DNA of 64,000 bases from Clostridia bacterium. Lineage in GTDB: Bacteria > Bacillota > Clostridia > TANB77 > CAG-508. Positions 9,729-18,673 of the stretch are shown one piece after another. The stretch is from positions 1 through 64,000 of the forward strand of contig JAGAIV010000042.1 in NCBI GenBank assembly GCA_017626365.1, in the 5' to 3' direction. The notes under the pieces were generated by a model. The model was not told where the DNA came from. It saw only the letters and a program-made list of their open reading frames with translations, and searched no databases. Each line of letters starts with the position of its first letter. Positions within the stretch are counted from its first letter, which is position 1. A program made the translations under genes and the position numbers.

Positions 9729-9774
9729 AAAAAGCATCTCATTAAACATTCTAACGTTTAAGAGATGCTTTTTT
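9729..9774. terminator. Bidirectional terminator
   Basis: AAAAAGCATCTC pairs with GAGATGCTTTTT around a 20-base loop. It can end the small minus-strand gene at 9782 and any transcript arriving on the plus strand. Confidence 0.75.
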
Positions 9775-9781
9775 CTTTACA

Positions 9782-9961
9782 CTACAAACCTTTATTGTAT
9801 GCAATATGGTTCTTATCTAAAAAAGAAATAATAGGATCTTTTTCAGAATCTTCAAGCAAACTTGGAAACTGCAAATCACCAGCAGTATCAATCCAAGCAA
9901 CAGGTTCATCATTTTCCTTAATGATCTTAATACCGCCAACACAAGAAGTAACAGAAAACAT
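9782..9961 (-). CDS. Small hypothetical protein
   Basis: A 59-residue frame (begins MFSVTSCVGGIK, contains NDEPVAWIDTAGDLQFPSLL, ends YNKGL) directly followed by a terminator. I do not recognise the family. Codon choice (GTT, TCT, GGT, GCT) differs from the A-ending codons of its neighbours, suggesting acquisition. The start is uncertain: the RBS GAGGAAAGG (9977-9985) is 15 bases from this ATG but only 8 bases from another ATG at 9966-9968. That second start enters this frame only if the C of an in-frame CGG at 9933-9935 is skipped, giving MIHVFCYFLCW-Gly-IKII. Either reading is possible. Confidence 0.45.
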   Translation of the reverse strand: MFSVTSCVGGIKIIKENDEPVAWIDTAGDLQFPSLLEDSEKDPIISFLDKNHIAYNKGL

Positions 9962-10190
9962 GAATCATACCATAACCTTTCCTCATCTATTATCAATAGA
10001 TGGCAACGATAAATACTATATATATATATTTAAATATATATGCAGAAAGAAAAAAAATATGACATATTTGAAACAGAAACAAGTAGAAAATTTTGTCAAA
10101 AAATCTGTAACAAATAAAATGTAACAGCAGTCATAAGAGATAGATTTATAAAAAAAATCTAAGAATATATTTAGCGTAATATAAGTAAAA

Positions 10191-10279
10191 AACGAAAAGT
10201 GAATAGTTAAGAGTACAAACTTGCCTATTATTTTTCTAATTTGAGCAAGCGATATACTCTTAACTATTCACTTTTCGTT
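10191..10279. repeat. Long perfect inverted repeat (25-bp arms)
   Basis: Arms at 10191-10215 and 10255-10279 (AACGAAAAGTGAATAGTT... and its exact complement) flank a 39-base tip that itself pairs ACTTGC with GCAAGC. It stands next to the tRNA-Arg gene and is much longer than a normal terminator. Confidence 0.8.
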
Positions 10280-10297
10280 CTTGCCGTAAGGCAAATT

Positions 10298-10374
<77 letters not shown>

Positions 10375-10508
10375 ATATAATGCAGTAATTATAATAGCAC
10401 AAAATTATATCAGTGTCAAGGAATCTAGCAAAAAAAGTGAAAATGAATAGCAATTATTCACAAAATAGTGTAAAATGGTAATAGACTTTTAAGAAAAAGG
10501 AGAAAAAT

Positions 10509-11186
10509 GTGGAAAACAAATTCTCATTAAAACAGATATTATGGTATTTTACATTTTTTAGTATTATTGGATTAATAGTAGAAACCCTATTTTGCTATAT
10601 AACAACTGGAGTATTAGAAAGTAGAAAAGGGTTAATATGGGGACCATTTTGTCCAGTTTATGGAGTAGGAGCAACATTTTTAATTTTAATATTAAATAAA
10701 TATAAAGATAATTCATTAAAATTATTTTTTATTGGAAGTATTTTAGGAAATGTCATAGAATATTTATTAAGTTTTTTATTAGAAGCATATTATGGAACGA
10801 GATTTTGGGATTATTCCTATTTAAATTGGAATTTAAACGGAAGAATTTGTATTCTATATTCTATTTATTGGGGAATACTTTCATTTGTATTAGTAAAATG
10901 GATAAAAAAGCCAATAGATAAAATAATAAAAAAAATACCAAATTCAAAAATACTTCATATTGCTGTATTATTATTTTTTATTATAGACGGACTTGCTACA
11001 ATATGGGCAATTACAGTATATCAAAAAAGAATAGAGTATTATAATGTAGAAAATAATATAAAAGAAAATTTTATTGAAAAAACACTATTTTCAAATGAAA
11101 TAATGGTAAAAACATTTCCGAATCTTCGCTATATAGAAGCAGACGGAACCGAAAAATATATAAAAGATATTATAAACGCGAATTAA
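10509..11186 (+). CDS. CmpB-type putative ABC transporter permease (PF06541-like) membrane protein
   Basis: A 225-residue protein with about five transmembrane segments. Conserved features of this Firmicutes family are visible: GLIVETLFCYI, LIWGPFCPVYGVGA, GNVIEYLLSFLLEAYYGTRFWDYS and NLNGRICILYSIYWG. The family is labelled a putative ABC transporter permease, although the transport role is not demonstrated. The start is GTG at 10509, 7 bases after AAGGAGA; the overlapping ATG at 10507 is out of frame. The gene stands alone between tRNA-Arg and a convergent nucleotidase gene. Confidence 0.85.
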   Translation: MENKFSLKQILWYFTFFSIIGLIVETLFCYITTGVLESRKGLIWGPFCPVYGVGATFLILILNKYKDNSLKLFFIGSILGNVIEYLLSFLLEAYYGTRFWDYSYLNWNLNGRICILYSIYWGILSFVLVKWIKKPIDKIIKKIPNSKILHIAVLLFFIIDGLATIWAITVYQKRIEYYNVENNIKENFIEKTLFSNEIMVKTFPNLRYIEADGTEKYIKDIINAN

Positions 11187-11203
11187 TTTATTAATTCGCG
11201 TTT
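11174..11203. terminator. Bidirectional terminator
   Basis: AAACGCGAATTAA pairs with TTAATTCGCGTTT between convergent genes; its arms include the last codons of both. Confidence 0.75.
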
Positions 11204-11994
11204 AATAATTTATCTAAAATTTTATCAATTTCAACAAAAGAAGAATCACCTGTTAAAACAATATCAAAAGCTTTTTTATAATGCTCTAAATTTTCACTAA
11301 CACGATTTTCTAAAAAACCAAAAGATATAACATTTTGAACATCTTGTCCTTTTACCATATTTAAATCTTCGATTAAATCTCCAAACAATAAAATATAATC
11401 TTTTGATAAAACTTCTTTTTTTAAATGTAAAGGTAAACGGTTGATAGATTTATTTGAAGTATGAATCATGCTATCACTAAAAGGTAACATATTATTATTT
11501 TCAAATTGAATAAAATTAGAAGTCACGTGAATATTAGAATAAAAGCAATTATTTTGCTTTAACAATTCAATAATAACATTTCCAATTCCAGCAGATAAAA
11601 TAATAACGGGGATTTGTAATTCATTTAATTTCTTTAAAAAATCTTTACAACCTCTATGAAATTTAATATGACTATCTTTTACACAATCCAATAAAATAGA
11701 ATTTGTAAGATTATATTCATATAATAAATCCATGTTTTTGTGATACCATTCATCCATATACTTTGCTTTTGTTTTTTCTGAAATAGAATAATCTAGTTCA
11801 TAAGGATAATAAGCATCTACTAAAGATTTTGTTTCCTCTTTAAATTTAGGATTCATAAATTTAGGATTTTCTAAAACAGCCCAAGAACCAAGGCTATCAC
11901 TAGTAGTTATCGTACGGTCAAAATCCATTAATACAATAAAATTATTATATGTTAAAGAAATATTTTTTAATTTTTCTTCTTTTATATATAACAT
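11191..11994 (-). CDS. HAD-superfamily pyrimidine 5'-nucleotidase-like protein
   Basis: A 267-residue HAD hydrolase. Motif I is VLMDFDRTITTSDS (Asp nucleophile near residue 24), motif II is VIILSAGIGNV (about 131-141) and the metal-binding motif is LLFGDLIEDLNMV (about 203-215). The arrangement and the SW...NP stretch after motif I resemble the UMPH-1/cytosolic 5'-nucleotidase III family, which dephosphorylates pyrimidine mononucleotides. Other HAD substrates cannot be excluded. It is the last gene of a minus-strand group with yhbY. Confidence 0.8.
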   Translation of the reverse strand: MLYIKEEKLKNISLTYNNFIVLMDFDRTITTSDSLGSWAVLENPKFMNPKFKEETKSLVDAYYPYELDYSISEKTKAKYMDEWYHKNMDLLYEYNLTNSILLDCVKDSHIKFHRGCKDFLKKLNELQIPVIILSAGIGNVIIELLKQNNCFYSNIHVTSNFIQFENNNMLPFSDSMIHTSNKSINRLPLHLKKEVLSKDYILLFGDLIEDLNMVKGQDVQNVISFGFLENRVSENLEHYKKAFDIVLTGDSSFVEIDKILDKLLNAN

Positions 11995-12011
11995 AATTTA
12001 ATCTCCATATT

Positions 12012-12299
12012 TTAAGGTAACTGAATTTTCGAATTCTTTTTTCTAGCGCGATATAAAGTGATTTTATTACCAATTACTTGTACTACATCCGAATGAGTAG
12101 AAGAAGCAAGCTCTTCTGCTAAAGCGCGATTATCTTCAGGTGCTGTTTCTAACACAGATAATTTAATTAATTCACGAGCCTCCAAAGCATCATCCACTTG
12201 TTTAATTAAATTATCATTGATTCCATTTTTCCCAATTTGCAAAATTGCATTCAAAGAATTTGCAAAACTTCGTAAATAAGCTCTTTGTTTACTGGTCAT
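12012..12299 (-). CDS. yhbY: YhbY-family RNA-binding protein (CRM domain)
   Basis: A 95-residue protein made of one CRM domain: LTSKQRAYLRSFAN-type start, IGKNGINDNLIKQVDDALEARELIKLSVLE and VVQVIGNKITLYR. YhbY proteins associate with pre-50S ribosomal subunits. RBS AAAGGAG precedes ATG 12299. The family is small and highly conserved, so the call is firm. Confidence 0.95.
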   Translation of the reverse strand: MTSKQRAYLRSFANSLNAILQIGKNGINDNLIKQVDDALEARELIKLSVLETAPEDNRALAEELASSTHSDVVQVIGNKITLYRARKKNSKIQLP

Positions 12300-12382
12300 A
12301 TTTTTCTCCTTTTAACATCATAAATTTGTAAAAACATTATACAACTAAAAATCGAAGGACGCAAGTATAAAACAGTAGAGAA

Positions 12383-12433
12383 AAGGCCCTTTAATTAAGA
12401 GCGATACCGTTGATAGGAGACTGAGGGTTCTTA
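12383..12433. other. Structured intergenic element resembling the rpoB-rpoC spacer element
   Basis: GGCCCT pairs with AGGGTTC (one bulge) around a loop containing GAGCGATACC. Its layout, CCCTTTA(A/T)TTAA ... GCGA ... GGGTTCT, resembles an element at 32089-32136 between rpoB and rpoC. It lies between a membrane protein gene and yhbY, both on the minus strand. Function unknown. Confidence 0.35.
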
Positions 12434-13051
12434 TACTATTTTTATAAAAAATGAAATTAAACCAATTATACCAAAAATTAAAAATAAAATACCAGATAAT
12501 AAATTCATTGTTTTTTCAGAAACTTTATGGCTTAAAAATTTTCCAAATAAAATTGCAATGGAATCACTAAGAACCATTCCTAAAATAGCGCCAAGAATTA
12601 AGAATAATTTAGAATTTGGATGACTAATTCCAAGGCCAAGGGAAGCTAAAAAAGTTTTATCACCCAATTCACCAATAGCAATACTAAAGGCAATCATCAA
12701 AACATAACCTATTGGTAAGCTTGAAATAGTATGTAAAAAGCCACTTTTACTAGAAGAGCCAGACTCTCTTTCTTCTCTTTGTAAAATAGTAAAAATACCA
12801 AAAAAAATAAAAGAAAGATAAGTAATAAATTGTAATAAAGTATGAATTACAGGATTATTAAAATTACCAATAGCACTACCAAACAAAATAGCAATTCCAT
12901 GGCTAAAAAAAGAACCTAATGCTACACCAAGTAAAATGCTATAACTTTTTAATTTAGAAGAAAAAGACAAAACTAAAAGTTGTGTCTTATCCCCAAGTTC
13001 AGATAAAAAAATTAGAAAAAAAGAAAAGAAAAAAGGGTATAAAAAGTTCAT
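12431..13051 (-). CDS. TMEM165/GDT1 (UPF0016) family cation transporter
   Basis: A 206-residue membrane protein with six predicted transmembrane segments in two inverted halves. Each half carries the family signature E-x-G-D-K-T: SELGDKTQL (residue 18) and GELGDKTFL (about 131). UPF0016 proteins export Mn2+ or exchange Ca2+/Mn2+ for H+. I start at the ATG at 13051, 8 bases after AGGAG; a GTG three codons upstream overlaps the RBS. No yybP-ykoY manganese riboswitch is visible upstream, although this family is often controlled by one. It is divergent from the ABC genes at 13.2 kb. Confidence 0.9.
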   Translation of the reverse strand: MNFLYPFFFSFFLIFLSELGDKTQLLVLSFSSKLKSYSILLGVALGSFFSHGIAILFGSAIGNFNNPVIHTLLQFITYLSFIFFGIFTILQREERESGSSSKSGFLHTISSLPIGYVLMIAFSIAIGELGDKTFLASLGLGISHPNSKLFLILGAILGMVLSDSIAILFGKFLSHKVSEKTMNLLSGILFLIFGIIGLISFFIKIV

Positions 13052-13233
13052 ATTAAACACTCCTATCGTGATTAATAACTATTCCCAAAAACAAAAAATA
13101 TGACGACATACAAAAAACGACAAAGATAGACAGCCGTAAGAATTGTAAATTTTTTGTGAACGTTAAGTGTAAAATATTGAAATTCAAAAATATACGTGAT
13201 AGTATCAAAAAAAATAAAAAGGAGGAAAAGGAT

Positions 13234-14187
13234 TTGATAGAGCTAAAAAATGTGACCAAAAAATACGGAAACTTTCTTGCTGTTGATGATATCAGCTTTA
13301 ATATTGAAGAAGGAGAAATAGTTGGATTATTAGGTCCAAATGGTGCAGGAAAAAGTACTACAATGAATATGATAACAGGCTTTATAGAACCAACAAACGG
13401 TGAAATTATAATAGGAGGATATGATGTTCTAAAAAATCCTATCAAAGCAAAAAAACAAATAGGCTATATGCCAGAAGGTGTTCCACTATATAATGATTTA
13501 ACCGTAAAAGAATTTGTTCGTTATATGGCAGATTTAAAAATGGTTTCAAAACAAGAAAAAAAACAAAGAATAAAAGAAGTACTTGAAAAAACAAATCTAA
13601 CAGAAGTTCAAAACAAATTAATTAAAAATCTATCAAGAGGATATAAACAGCGTGTAAGTCTAGCAGGAGCTTTAGTATCAAATCCTAAAATATTGATTTT
13701 AGATGAGCCGACCGTAGGACTTGATCCAAAACAAATTACCGAAATTAGAGAATTAATAAAGTCATTAGGAAAAGAGCATACGGTTATACTAAGTTCACAC
13801 ATATTATCAGAAGTTAGTCAAATTTGCAAAAAAGTAATTATCATTAATAAAGGAAAAATTGTTGCAATTGATACGCCACAAAACTTAGAAAATAAAACAA
13901 ATAAAGGAAGTATCATAAAACTTATCATAGAAGATGAAACAAATCAGATAGAAAAAATAGCAAAAACAATAACAGGAATTAAACAAATCAACTTTATAAA
14001 AGACAATGAAGATGGAACCAAAGAATATACCATCATTACAGAAGAAAAAACAGATATCAGAAAAGAATTATTTGCAAAATGTGCGAAAGAACAAATGACA
14101 ATCTTTGAACTAAAAAAATCAGAAGCAACCCTAGAAGATGCATTTATGAAACTAATTGGAAACCAAGAAGAGGAGGTAGATAACTAA
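13234..14187 (+). CDS. ABC transporter ATP-binding protein (GldA/NosF-like)
   Basis: A 317-residue ATPase. Walker A GPNGAGKST (residues about 36-44), signature LSRGYKQR (about 133-140), Walker B ILILDEP, and the H-loop SSHILSE are all intact. The extra C-terminal region of about 100 residues is usual for exporters of the ABC-2 type. The TTG at 13234 is chosen because AAGGAGGAAAAGG lies just upstream and translation then starts MIELKNVTKKYG, the family norm. It overlaps the permease gene by one base. Together the three genes form a Gld-type gliding/unknown-substrate ABC system; the substrate is not evident. Confidence 0.93.
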   Translation: MIELKNVTKKYGNFLAVDDISFNIEEGEIVGLLGPNGAGKSTTMNMITGFIEPTNGEIIIGGYDVLKNPIKAKKQIGYMPEGVPLYNDLTVKEFVRYMADLKMVSKQEKKQRIKEVLEKTNLTEVQNKLIKNLSRGYKQRVSLAGALVSNPKILILDEPTVGLDPKQITEIRELIKSLGKEHTVILSSHILSEVSQICKKVIIINKGKIVAIDTPQNLENKTNKGSIIKLIIEDETNQIEKIAKTITGIKQINFIKDNEDGTKEYTIITEEKTDIRKELFAKCAKEQMTIFELKKSEATLEDAFMKLIGNQEEEVDN

Positions 14188-14867
14188 TGTGGGCTATTAT
14201 TAAAAAAGAAGTAAAAAGTTATTTTTTATCTCCAATAGGATATGTGTTTATAGGCTTATTTTTAGCAATGTGTAGCGTATTTTTTTATTTAGATGTAGTC
14301 TATTATGGAAGCTTACAATTTGAAAACATGTTCTATTCTGCTTCAACTATATTAACTTTCATAGTGCCAATCCTAACAATGAGAATGTTTGCAGAAGAAA
14401 GAAAAGTAGGAACAGAGCAATTACTATACACCTCTCCAATCAGTGTTACTAAAATTGTGCTTGGAAAATTTATAGCAGCATTGATTGTAATTATAATTAC
14501 CGAAATCTGTACGCTATTTTATTTAGGCATTTTATACTGTTTCGGAACACCACATATACAAACAATACTTGTAACCTTACTTGGTTTCTTTATGCTTAGT
14601 ATGGCATATATTTCATTTGGAATGTTTGCTTCTAGCATAACAGAAAATCAAATCATTGCGGGAGTAATAACAATTGGATTTTTTATCATAAGTTGGTTTT
14701 TACCAAACTTTAGTGAAATTTTGGCTCCACTTTCATTAATCAATATGTTTAACAAATTTCCATCTGGACTAATTGCAATCGAAGAAATTGCAACATATAT
14801 AACTTTTACTCTATTTTTTGTAATACTTACCATTATTGTATTACAAAGAAGAAAAAGTGTGAAATAG
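14187..14867 (+). CDS. ABC-2 type transporter permease (GldF-like)
   Basis: A 226-residue permease with six hydrophobic segments. It begins with the AIIKKEVKSYFLSPIGYVFIG stretch found in GldF/NosY-like permeases and includes RMFAEERKVGTEQLLYTSPIS between the second and third segments. The ATG shares its A with the TAA of the ATPase gene, showing tight coupling. It is the membrane partner of the ATPase at 13234 and of the auxiliary protein at 14884. Confidence 0.9.
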   Translation: MWAIIKKEVKSYFLSPIGYVFIGLFLAMCSVFFYLDVVYYGSLQFENMFYSASTILTFIVPILTMRMFAEERKVGTEQLLYTSPISVTKIVLGKFIAALIVIIITEICTLFYLGILYCFGTPHIQTILVTLLGFFMLSMAYISFGMFASSITENQIIAGVITIGFFIISWFLPNFSEILAPLSLINMFNKFPSGLIAIEEIATYITFTLFFVILTIIVLQRRKSVK

Positions 14868-14883
14868 AAAGGAGTGGAAAAAA

Positions 14884-16338
14884 GTGAAAAAAATAATAGA
14901 AAACATAAAGAAAAAATGGATTAGAGATACTGTTAAAACTACTATTATGATTATTATTCTTTTTGCAGTATTTATTGGGATCAATGTTGTTATTCAAAAG
15001 TTAGATTTACAGGATATAGATATTACACAAAATCAATTATTTACTTTATCTGAAATTTCTAAGAAACAAGTGCAAAATATTGAAAAAGAAGTAACAATAT
15101 ATCTAATTGGATTTGATGGAGAAAATTCATTATCAGACCTTGCAAAACAATATACGCAAACAAATGACAAAATTAAAACAGAAACAATTGAAAATATTGA
15201 AACAAGAGCAGATTTAAAATCAAAATATAATATTACAGATGAAACTCAAGTTATCATTATTGAAACAGATGAAAATAGTAAAATACTAACAACAGATGAT
15301 TTATATACGTATGATTATACTACATACCAACAAATAGATATTTCAGAAGAGAAATTAACAAATGCTATAGCAGACCTAACAAAAAACTCGAGACCTAAAA
15401 TTTATTTTCTAACGGGGCATAACGAATATAACTTAAGCAATGAATTGACTATGCTAAATGCATATTTAATAAATGAGATAAATGATGTGGAAACTTTAGA
15501 TTTATTAGTAACAGGTAAAATTCCAGATGATACAAGTTTAATTATTATAGGAAGTCCTACAAAAGACTTTATGGATCAAGAAGTAGAAATTCTAACAAAC
15601 TATATCAATCAAGGCGGAAAAATATTATGGATGAATGATCCAGTATTAAGCGAAGAAAAATTTCCTAATATGCAAAAAATATTAGATTTATTTGGAGCAT
15701 CTTTCCAAGACGGAATTATATTAGAACAAGATGAAACAAAAATGGCATTACAATCACCAAATTACATCATACCTAATATTGCCACAACAAATGCAACAAA
15801 AGATATTGCAACAGATGGAGGAATATTATTAGTAAATGCAACAAAGATAAAATTAGCTAGTGATGAAGAATTAGATAACTTAAATGTTATACCAGAAGTA
15901 ATATTAACAACATCAGAAGAAGCTTTATTTAGAACAGAAGTAACCAATACAACATCCTCTAAAATAGAAACAGATGAACAGGGAAGTTTTATTTTAGGAG
16001 TAAAATTAACAAAAATAATTGAGCAAGACGAAAACGAAAAACAAGCAACGCTATACATGCTTTCAAATAACTTTTTTATATCAGACTATCAAGTAACAAT
16101 CGGCAATAGTAAAGTATCTCCAATATCATTTTATAATAATAAAGATTATATTTTAAACACAATTGCAGAACTAACTGAAAATGAAGATACTATATCGATC
16201 AGAAAAGATACAGGAGTTGTTACATATACTGCAACAGAAGCACAAGACAACATGATAAAAATAGCCATTACTATATTTCCAACAGCTATTATAATAATTG
16301 GAATCATAGTATGGGTAATGAGAAGAAAGAAAAAATAA
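14884..16338 (+). CDS. GldG-type ABC transporter auxiliary protein
   Basis: A 484-residue protein with one transmembrane helix near each end (about 17-38 and 455-475) and a large extracytoplasmic part between them. It has features of the GldG/ABC_transp_aux domain: FTLSEISKKQVQNIEKEVTIYLI, a KIYFLTGHNEYNL strand and GGKILWMNDPV. GldG-like proteins accompany GldA/GldF-type ABC exporters; in most bacteria the function is unknown. The start is GTG 14884, 8 bases after AAAGGAGTGG. It is the last gene of the three-gene operon. Confidence 0.88.
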   Translation: MKKIIENIKKKWIRDTVKTTIMIIILFAVFIGINVVIQKLDLQDIDITQNQLFTLSEISKKQVQNIEKEVTIYLIGFDGENSLSDLAKQYTQTNDKIKTETIENIETRADLKSKYNITDETQVIIIETDENSKILTTDDLYTYDYTTYQQIDISEEKLTNAIADLTKNSRPKIYFLTGHNEYNLSNELTMLNAYLINEINDVETLDLLVTGKIPDDTSLIIIGSPTKDFMDQEVEILTNYINQGGKILWMNDPVLSEEKFPNMQKILDLFGASFQDGIILEQDETKMALQSPNYIIPNIATTNATKDIATDGGILLVNATKIKLASDEELDNLNVIPEVILTTSEEALFRTEVTNTTSSKIETDEQGSFILGVKLTKIIEQDENEKQATLYMLSNNFFISDYQVTIGNSKVSPISFYNNKDYILNTIAELTENEDTISIRKDTGVVTYTATEAQDNMIKIAITIFPTAIIIIGIIVWVMRRKKK

Positions 16339-16346
16339 TAAATTAA

Positions 16347-16381
16347 AAAACCTCTCATATTAATTAATATGGGAGGTTTTT
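16347..16381 (+). promoter_or_regulatory. Hairpin that acts as terminator and contains the RBS of the next gene
   Basis: AAAACCTCTCATATTA pairs with TAATATGGGAGGTTTT. It resembles an intrinsic terminator for the ABC operon, yet the 3' arm holds GGGAGG, the only RBS for ATG 16382. The downstream gene can be translated only if this hairpin opens or is disrupted. Confidence 0.6.
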
Positions 16382-17393
16382 ATGAAACAAGTACTAAAAG
16401 TAGTTTTTGTAATCATTGGGACAATAATAGGTGCAGGATTTGCATCTCGGAAAAGAAATTTATTTATTTTTTGGAAAATACAAATTTTACGGTATAATAG
16501 GAATTTTTATATCGTCTATTCTAATGGGAATTATAATATATAAAGTTCTTAAAATAAGCAAAAAAGAGCAAATCGAAAGCTATGACCAATTTATTACTCA
16601 ATTTCATTTAAATCAAAAAATTCAAAATATCATACAGACGATAATTCAAATATTCTTACTTATTTCTTTTTACATCATGATAGCAGGATTTAGTGCATAT
16701 TTTTCACAGGAATGGCAACTATCAAACTATGCAGGAACTGCCATAATTGTAATCTTATGTTATATTATTTTTATGGGAAATATAGAAAGATTAATGAAAG
16801 TAAATACAGTACTAGTACCAATTCTAATGATATCAATACTAATATTAATTTTCAGAAATGCCGATGCATTTAACTTATTAGAAGAAACAACAAAGCAGAC
16901 ATCAGTGATAAAAGCAATTTGGGATGCAGTAATTTATACAAGCTATAATAGCATTATTTTAATTCCTATTTTATTACCATTACAAAAATGTTTAAAAAAT
17001 AAGTATTTAATTTTTATAACCGCAACTATATGTACTTTTATATTAATAATACTTGCAATTTCTATTTTTGGATTAATTTTAAAAGTAGATATCGATATAA
17101 ACAAAGTAGAATTACCAACAGTATATGTAGCAGGAATGATGGAAAAAAAATATAAAGTAATTTATGGAATTATTATTTTAGTTTCTATATATACATCAGC
17201 AATATCAGCAGGGTATGGATTTTTAGAAAAATATCATAATAACCCAAAACAATATAAAAGAATAGTAATCATAATGAGCACGATTGCATTTCTAATTTCA
17301 AACTTAGGTTTTACAACACTTGTAAACTTGTTATATCCGATATTTGGAATATTAGGATTGGTACAAATAATAATAATCTTAAAAAAGACATAA
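16382..17393 (+). CDS. YkvI-family membrane protein (APC-like transporter), read through a CGG +1 recoding site
   Basis: With the C at 16448 skipped, this is a 336-residue polytopic membrane protein with about ten hydrophobic segments. The first reads VLKVVFVIIGTIIGAGFAS, then Gly-KEIYLFF, which is the conserved GAGFASG(Q/K)EI motif of YkvI-like proteins. Without recoding the product would be cut off inside the first loops, although a frame beginning at a later GTG could exist. YkvI is related to amino-acid/sodium symporters of the LeuT fold and to GerAB-type germination permeases; substrate unknown. Its RBS lies inside a hairpin (16347-16381). Confidence 0.85.
16448..16450 (+). other. CGG(A) +1 recoding site 2 (YkvI-like gene, Gly23)
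   Basis: GCA TCT CGG is in frame with ATG 16382. Skipping the C gives GGA and the motif GAGFASGKEI, with the new frame open to 17393. Confidence 0.9.
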
Positions 17394-17451
17394 TATATCT
17401 TGAAAAAAAGCATAAAAACTGATATAAAAGAAGTAATGAAAGGAGAGAAAA

Positions 17452-18612
17452 ATGCAAATCAATTTGGATAAACGAAAAAAGAAGAAACTAATTATAATAA
17501 TAAGCTCTATACTCGTAGCATTGATTATAGTATCAATTGCCTTTTATATAGGAAATAAAAGTTTTAGAACATTTTTTGACCGATACATTTTAGGAAAGGA
17601 AATTACGGAAAATAAAGCAACAAGCATAGATATTAGCGATCAAGAAAACCCAAGTATATATGCTTTTGATCAATATATTACAATATTAAATAAAAATAAA
17701 TTAAACCTATATTCTGCCTCAGGGAAAAAAGAATATGAATTGGAAGTAAATATAAGCGATGCTCTATATGCTTCAAATAATCATTTTCTTATGATAGCAC
17801 AAAAAAATGGACAAAATTTGTATCAAATTTCAGAAGGAAATATTGTATGGCAAAAAGAAATAGAAGGACAAATTCAAAAAGTAAATGTCAATAAAAATGG
17901 ATATGTATCTATTATTATAGCAGGAAGCAGTTACAAAACAGTAATTGCAACATATAGTCCACAAGGAAAAGAATTATTTAAAACATATTTATCTAGTACA
18001 ACATGTATCGATACTACGATATCAGCCGATAATAAATACCTTGCAATTGCAGAAATAAATACGAGTGGTACATTAATTCAATCTAGTATTAAAGTCATAT
18101 CAGTAGAAAAAGCACAAACAGATCCAACCAATTCTGTTATTAACACATATAATGCAGAATCTGATCAGTTAATAAAAAATATAGAATATCAAGATAAAAA
18201 CTATTTAGTAGCCATGTATGATAACGAAATTAAAAGTATATACAAAGAACAAAACGAACAAATTGTATCATTTACAAATGACAAAATTACATTTGCAAAT
18301 ATCAAACTAAACAACTATGCAGTATATACATTAGAAAAAAGTTCAGGATTATTTAATAGCAATACACAAGTAAGCCTAAAAAATATAACAACAGAAAAAG
18401 AAAATATATATGTAGCAGAAGGAATAGCAAAAGACATTAAAACACACGCAAATCATATTGCTTTAAACCTAGGAAGTGAAATCCACTTTATTACAACAAA
18501 TGGTTGGTTAACAAAAAAATATACATCTGAAAAAGAAGTAAAAGATATAGTATTAGGAGAAAAATTAGCAGGAGTAGTATATAAAGATAAAATAGACATC
18601 ATAAATTTATAA
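17452..18612 (+). CDS. Membrane-anchored beta-propeller-like protein (DUF5711-like)
   Basis: A 386-residue protein. Residues 1-15 are basic, 13-32 form a transmembrane helix, and the rest is predicted outside the membrane and rich in short beta-strand repeats (IYAFDQYITILNKNKLNLYS, GQNLYQISEGNIVWQKEIEG, NKYLAIAEINTSG). This resembles the DUF5711 family of clostridial propeller proteins, whose function is unknown. RBS AAGGAGAG precedes ATG 17452. It precedes cvpA, as in several Clostridia, and may share its transcript. Confidence 0.7.
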   Translation: MQINLDKRKKKKLIIIISSILVALIIVSIAFYIGNKSFRTFFDRYILGKEITENKATSIDISDQENPSIYAFDQYITILNKNKLNLYSASGKKEYELEVNISDALYASNNHFLMIAQKNGQNLYQISEGNIVWQKEIEGQIQKVNVNKNGYVSIIIAGSSYKTVIATYSPQGKELFKTYLSSTTCIDTTISADNKYLAIAEINTSGTLIQSSIKVISVEKAQTDPTNSVINTYNAESDQLIKNIEYQDKNYLVAMYDNEIKSIYKEQNEQIVSFTNDKITFANIKLNNYAVYTLEKSSGLFNSNTQVSLKNITTEKENIYVAEGIAKDIKTHANHIALNLGSEIHFITTNGWLTKKYTSEKEVKDIVLGEKLAGVVYKDKIDIINL

Positions 18613-18640
18613 TGTAGGGGTCGACGCCTTCGTCGACCCA
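18613..18640. repeat. Short dispersed palindrome (TGTAGGGG type), copy 1
   Basis: TGTAGGGGTCGACG, a CCTT loop, then CGTCGACCCA. GC-rich for this genome; two related copies are at 35836 and 45553, all just after a stop codon. Confidence 0.7.
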
Positions 18641-18673
18641 TAAACAATATAATAAAATAGGAGGAAACAAACA

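Noticed and set aside
9765..10124. A 119-residue plus-strand frame
   Set aside because: It has no RBS, begins inside a terminator and is antisense to a more plausible small minus-strand gene with its own RBS and terminator.
13052..13233. A manganese (yybP-ykoY) riboswitch upstream of the UPF0016 transporter
   Set aside because: I looked for the conserved internal loops on the minus strand and did not find them.
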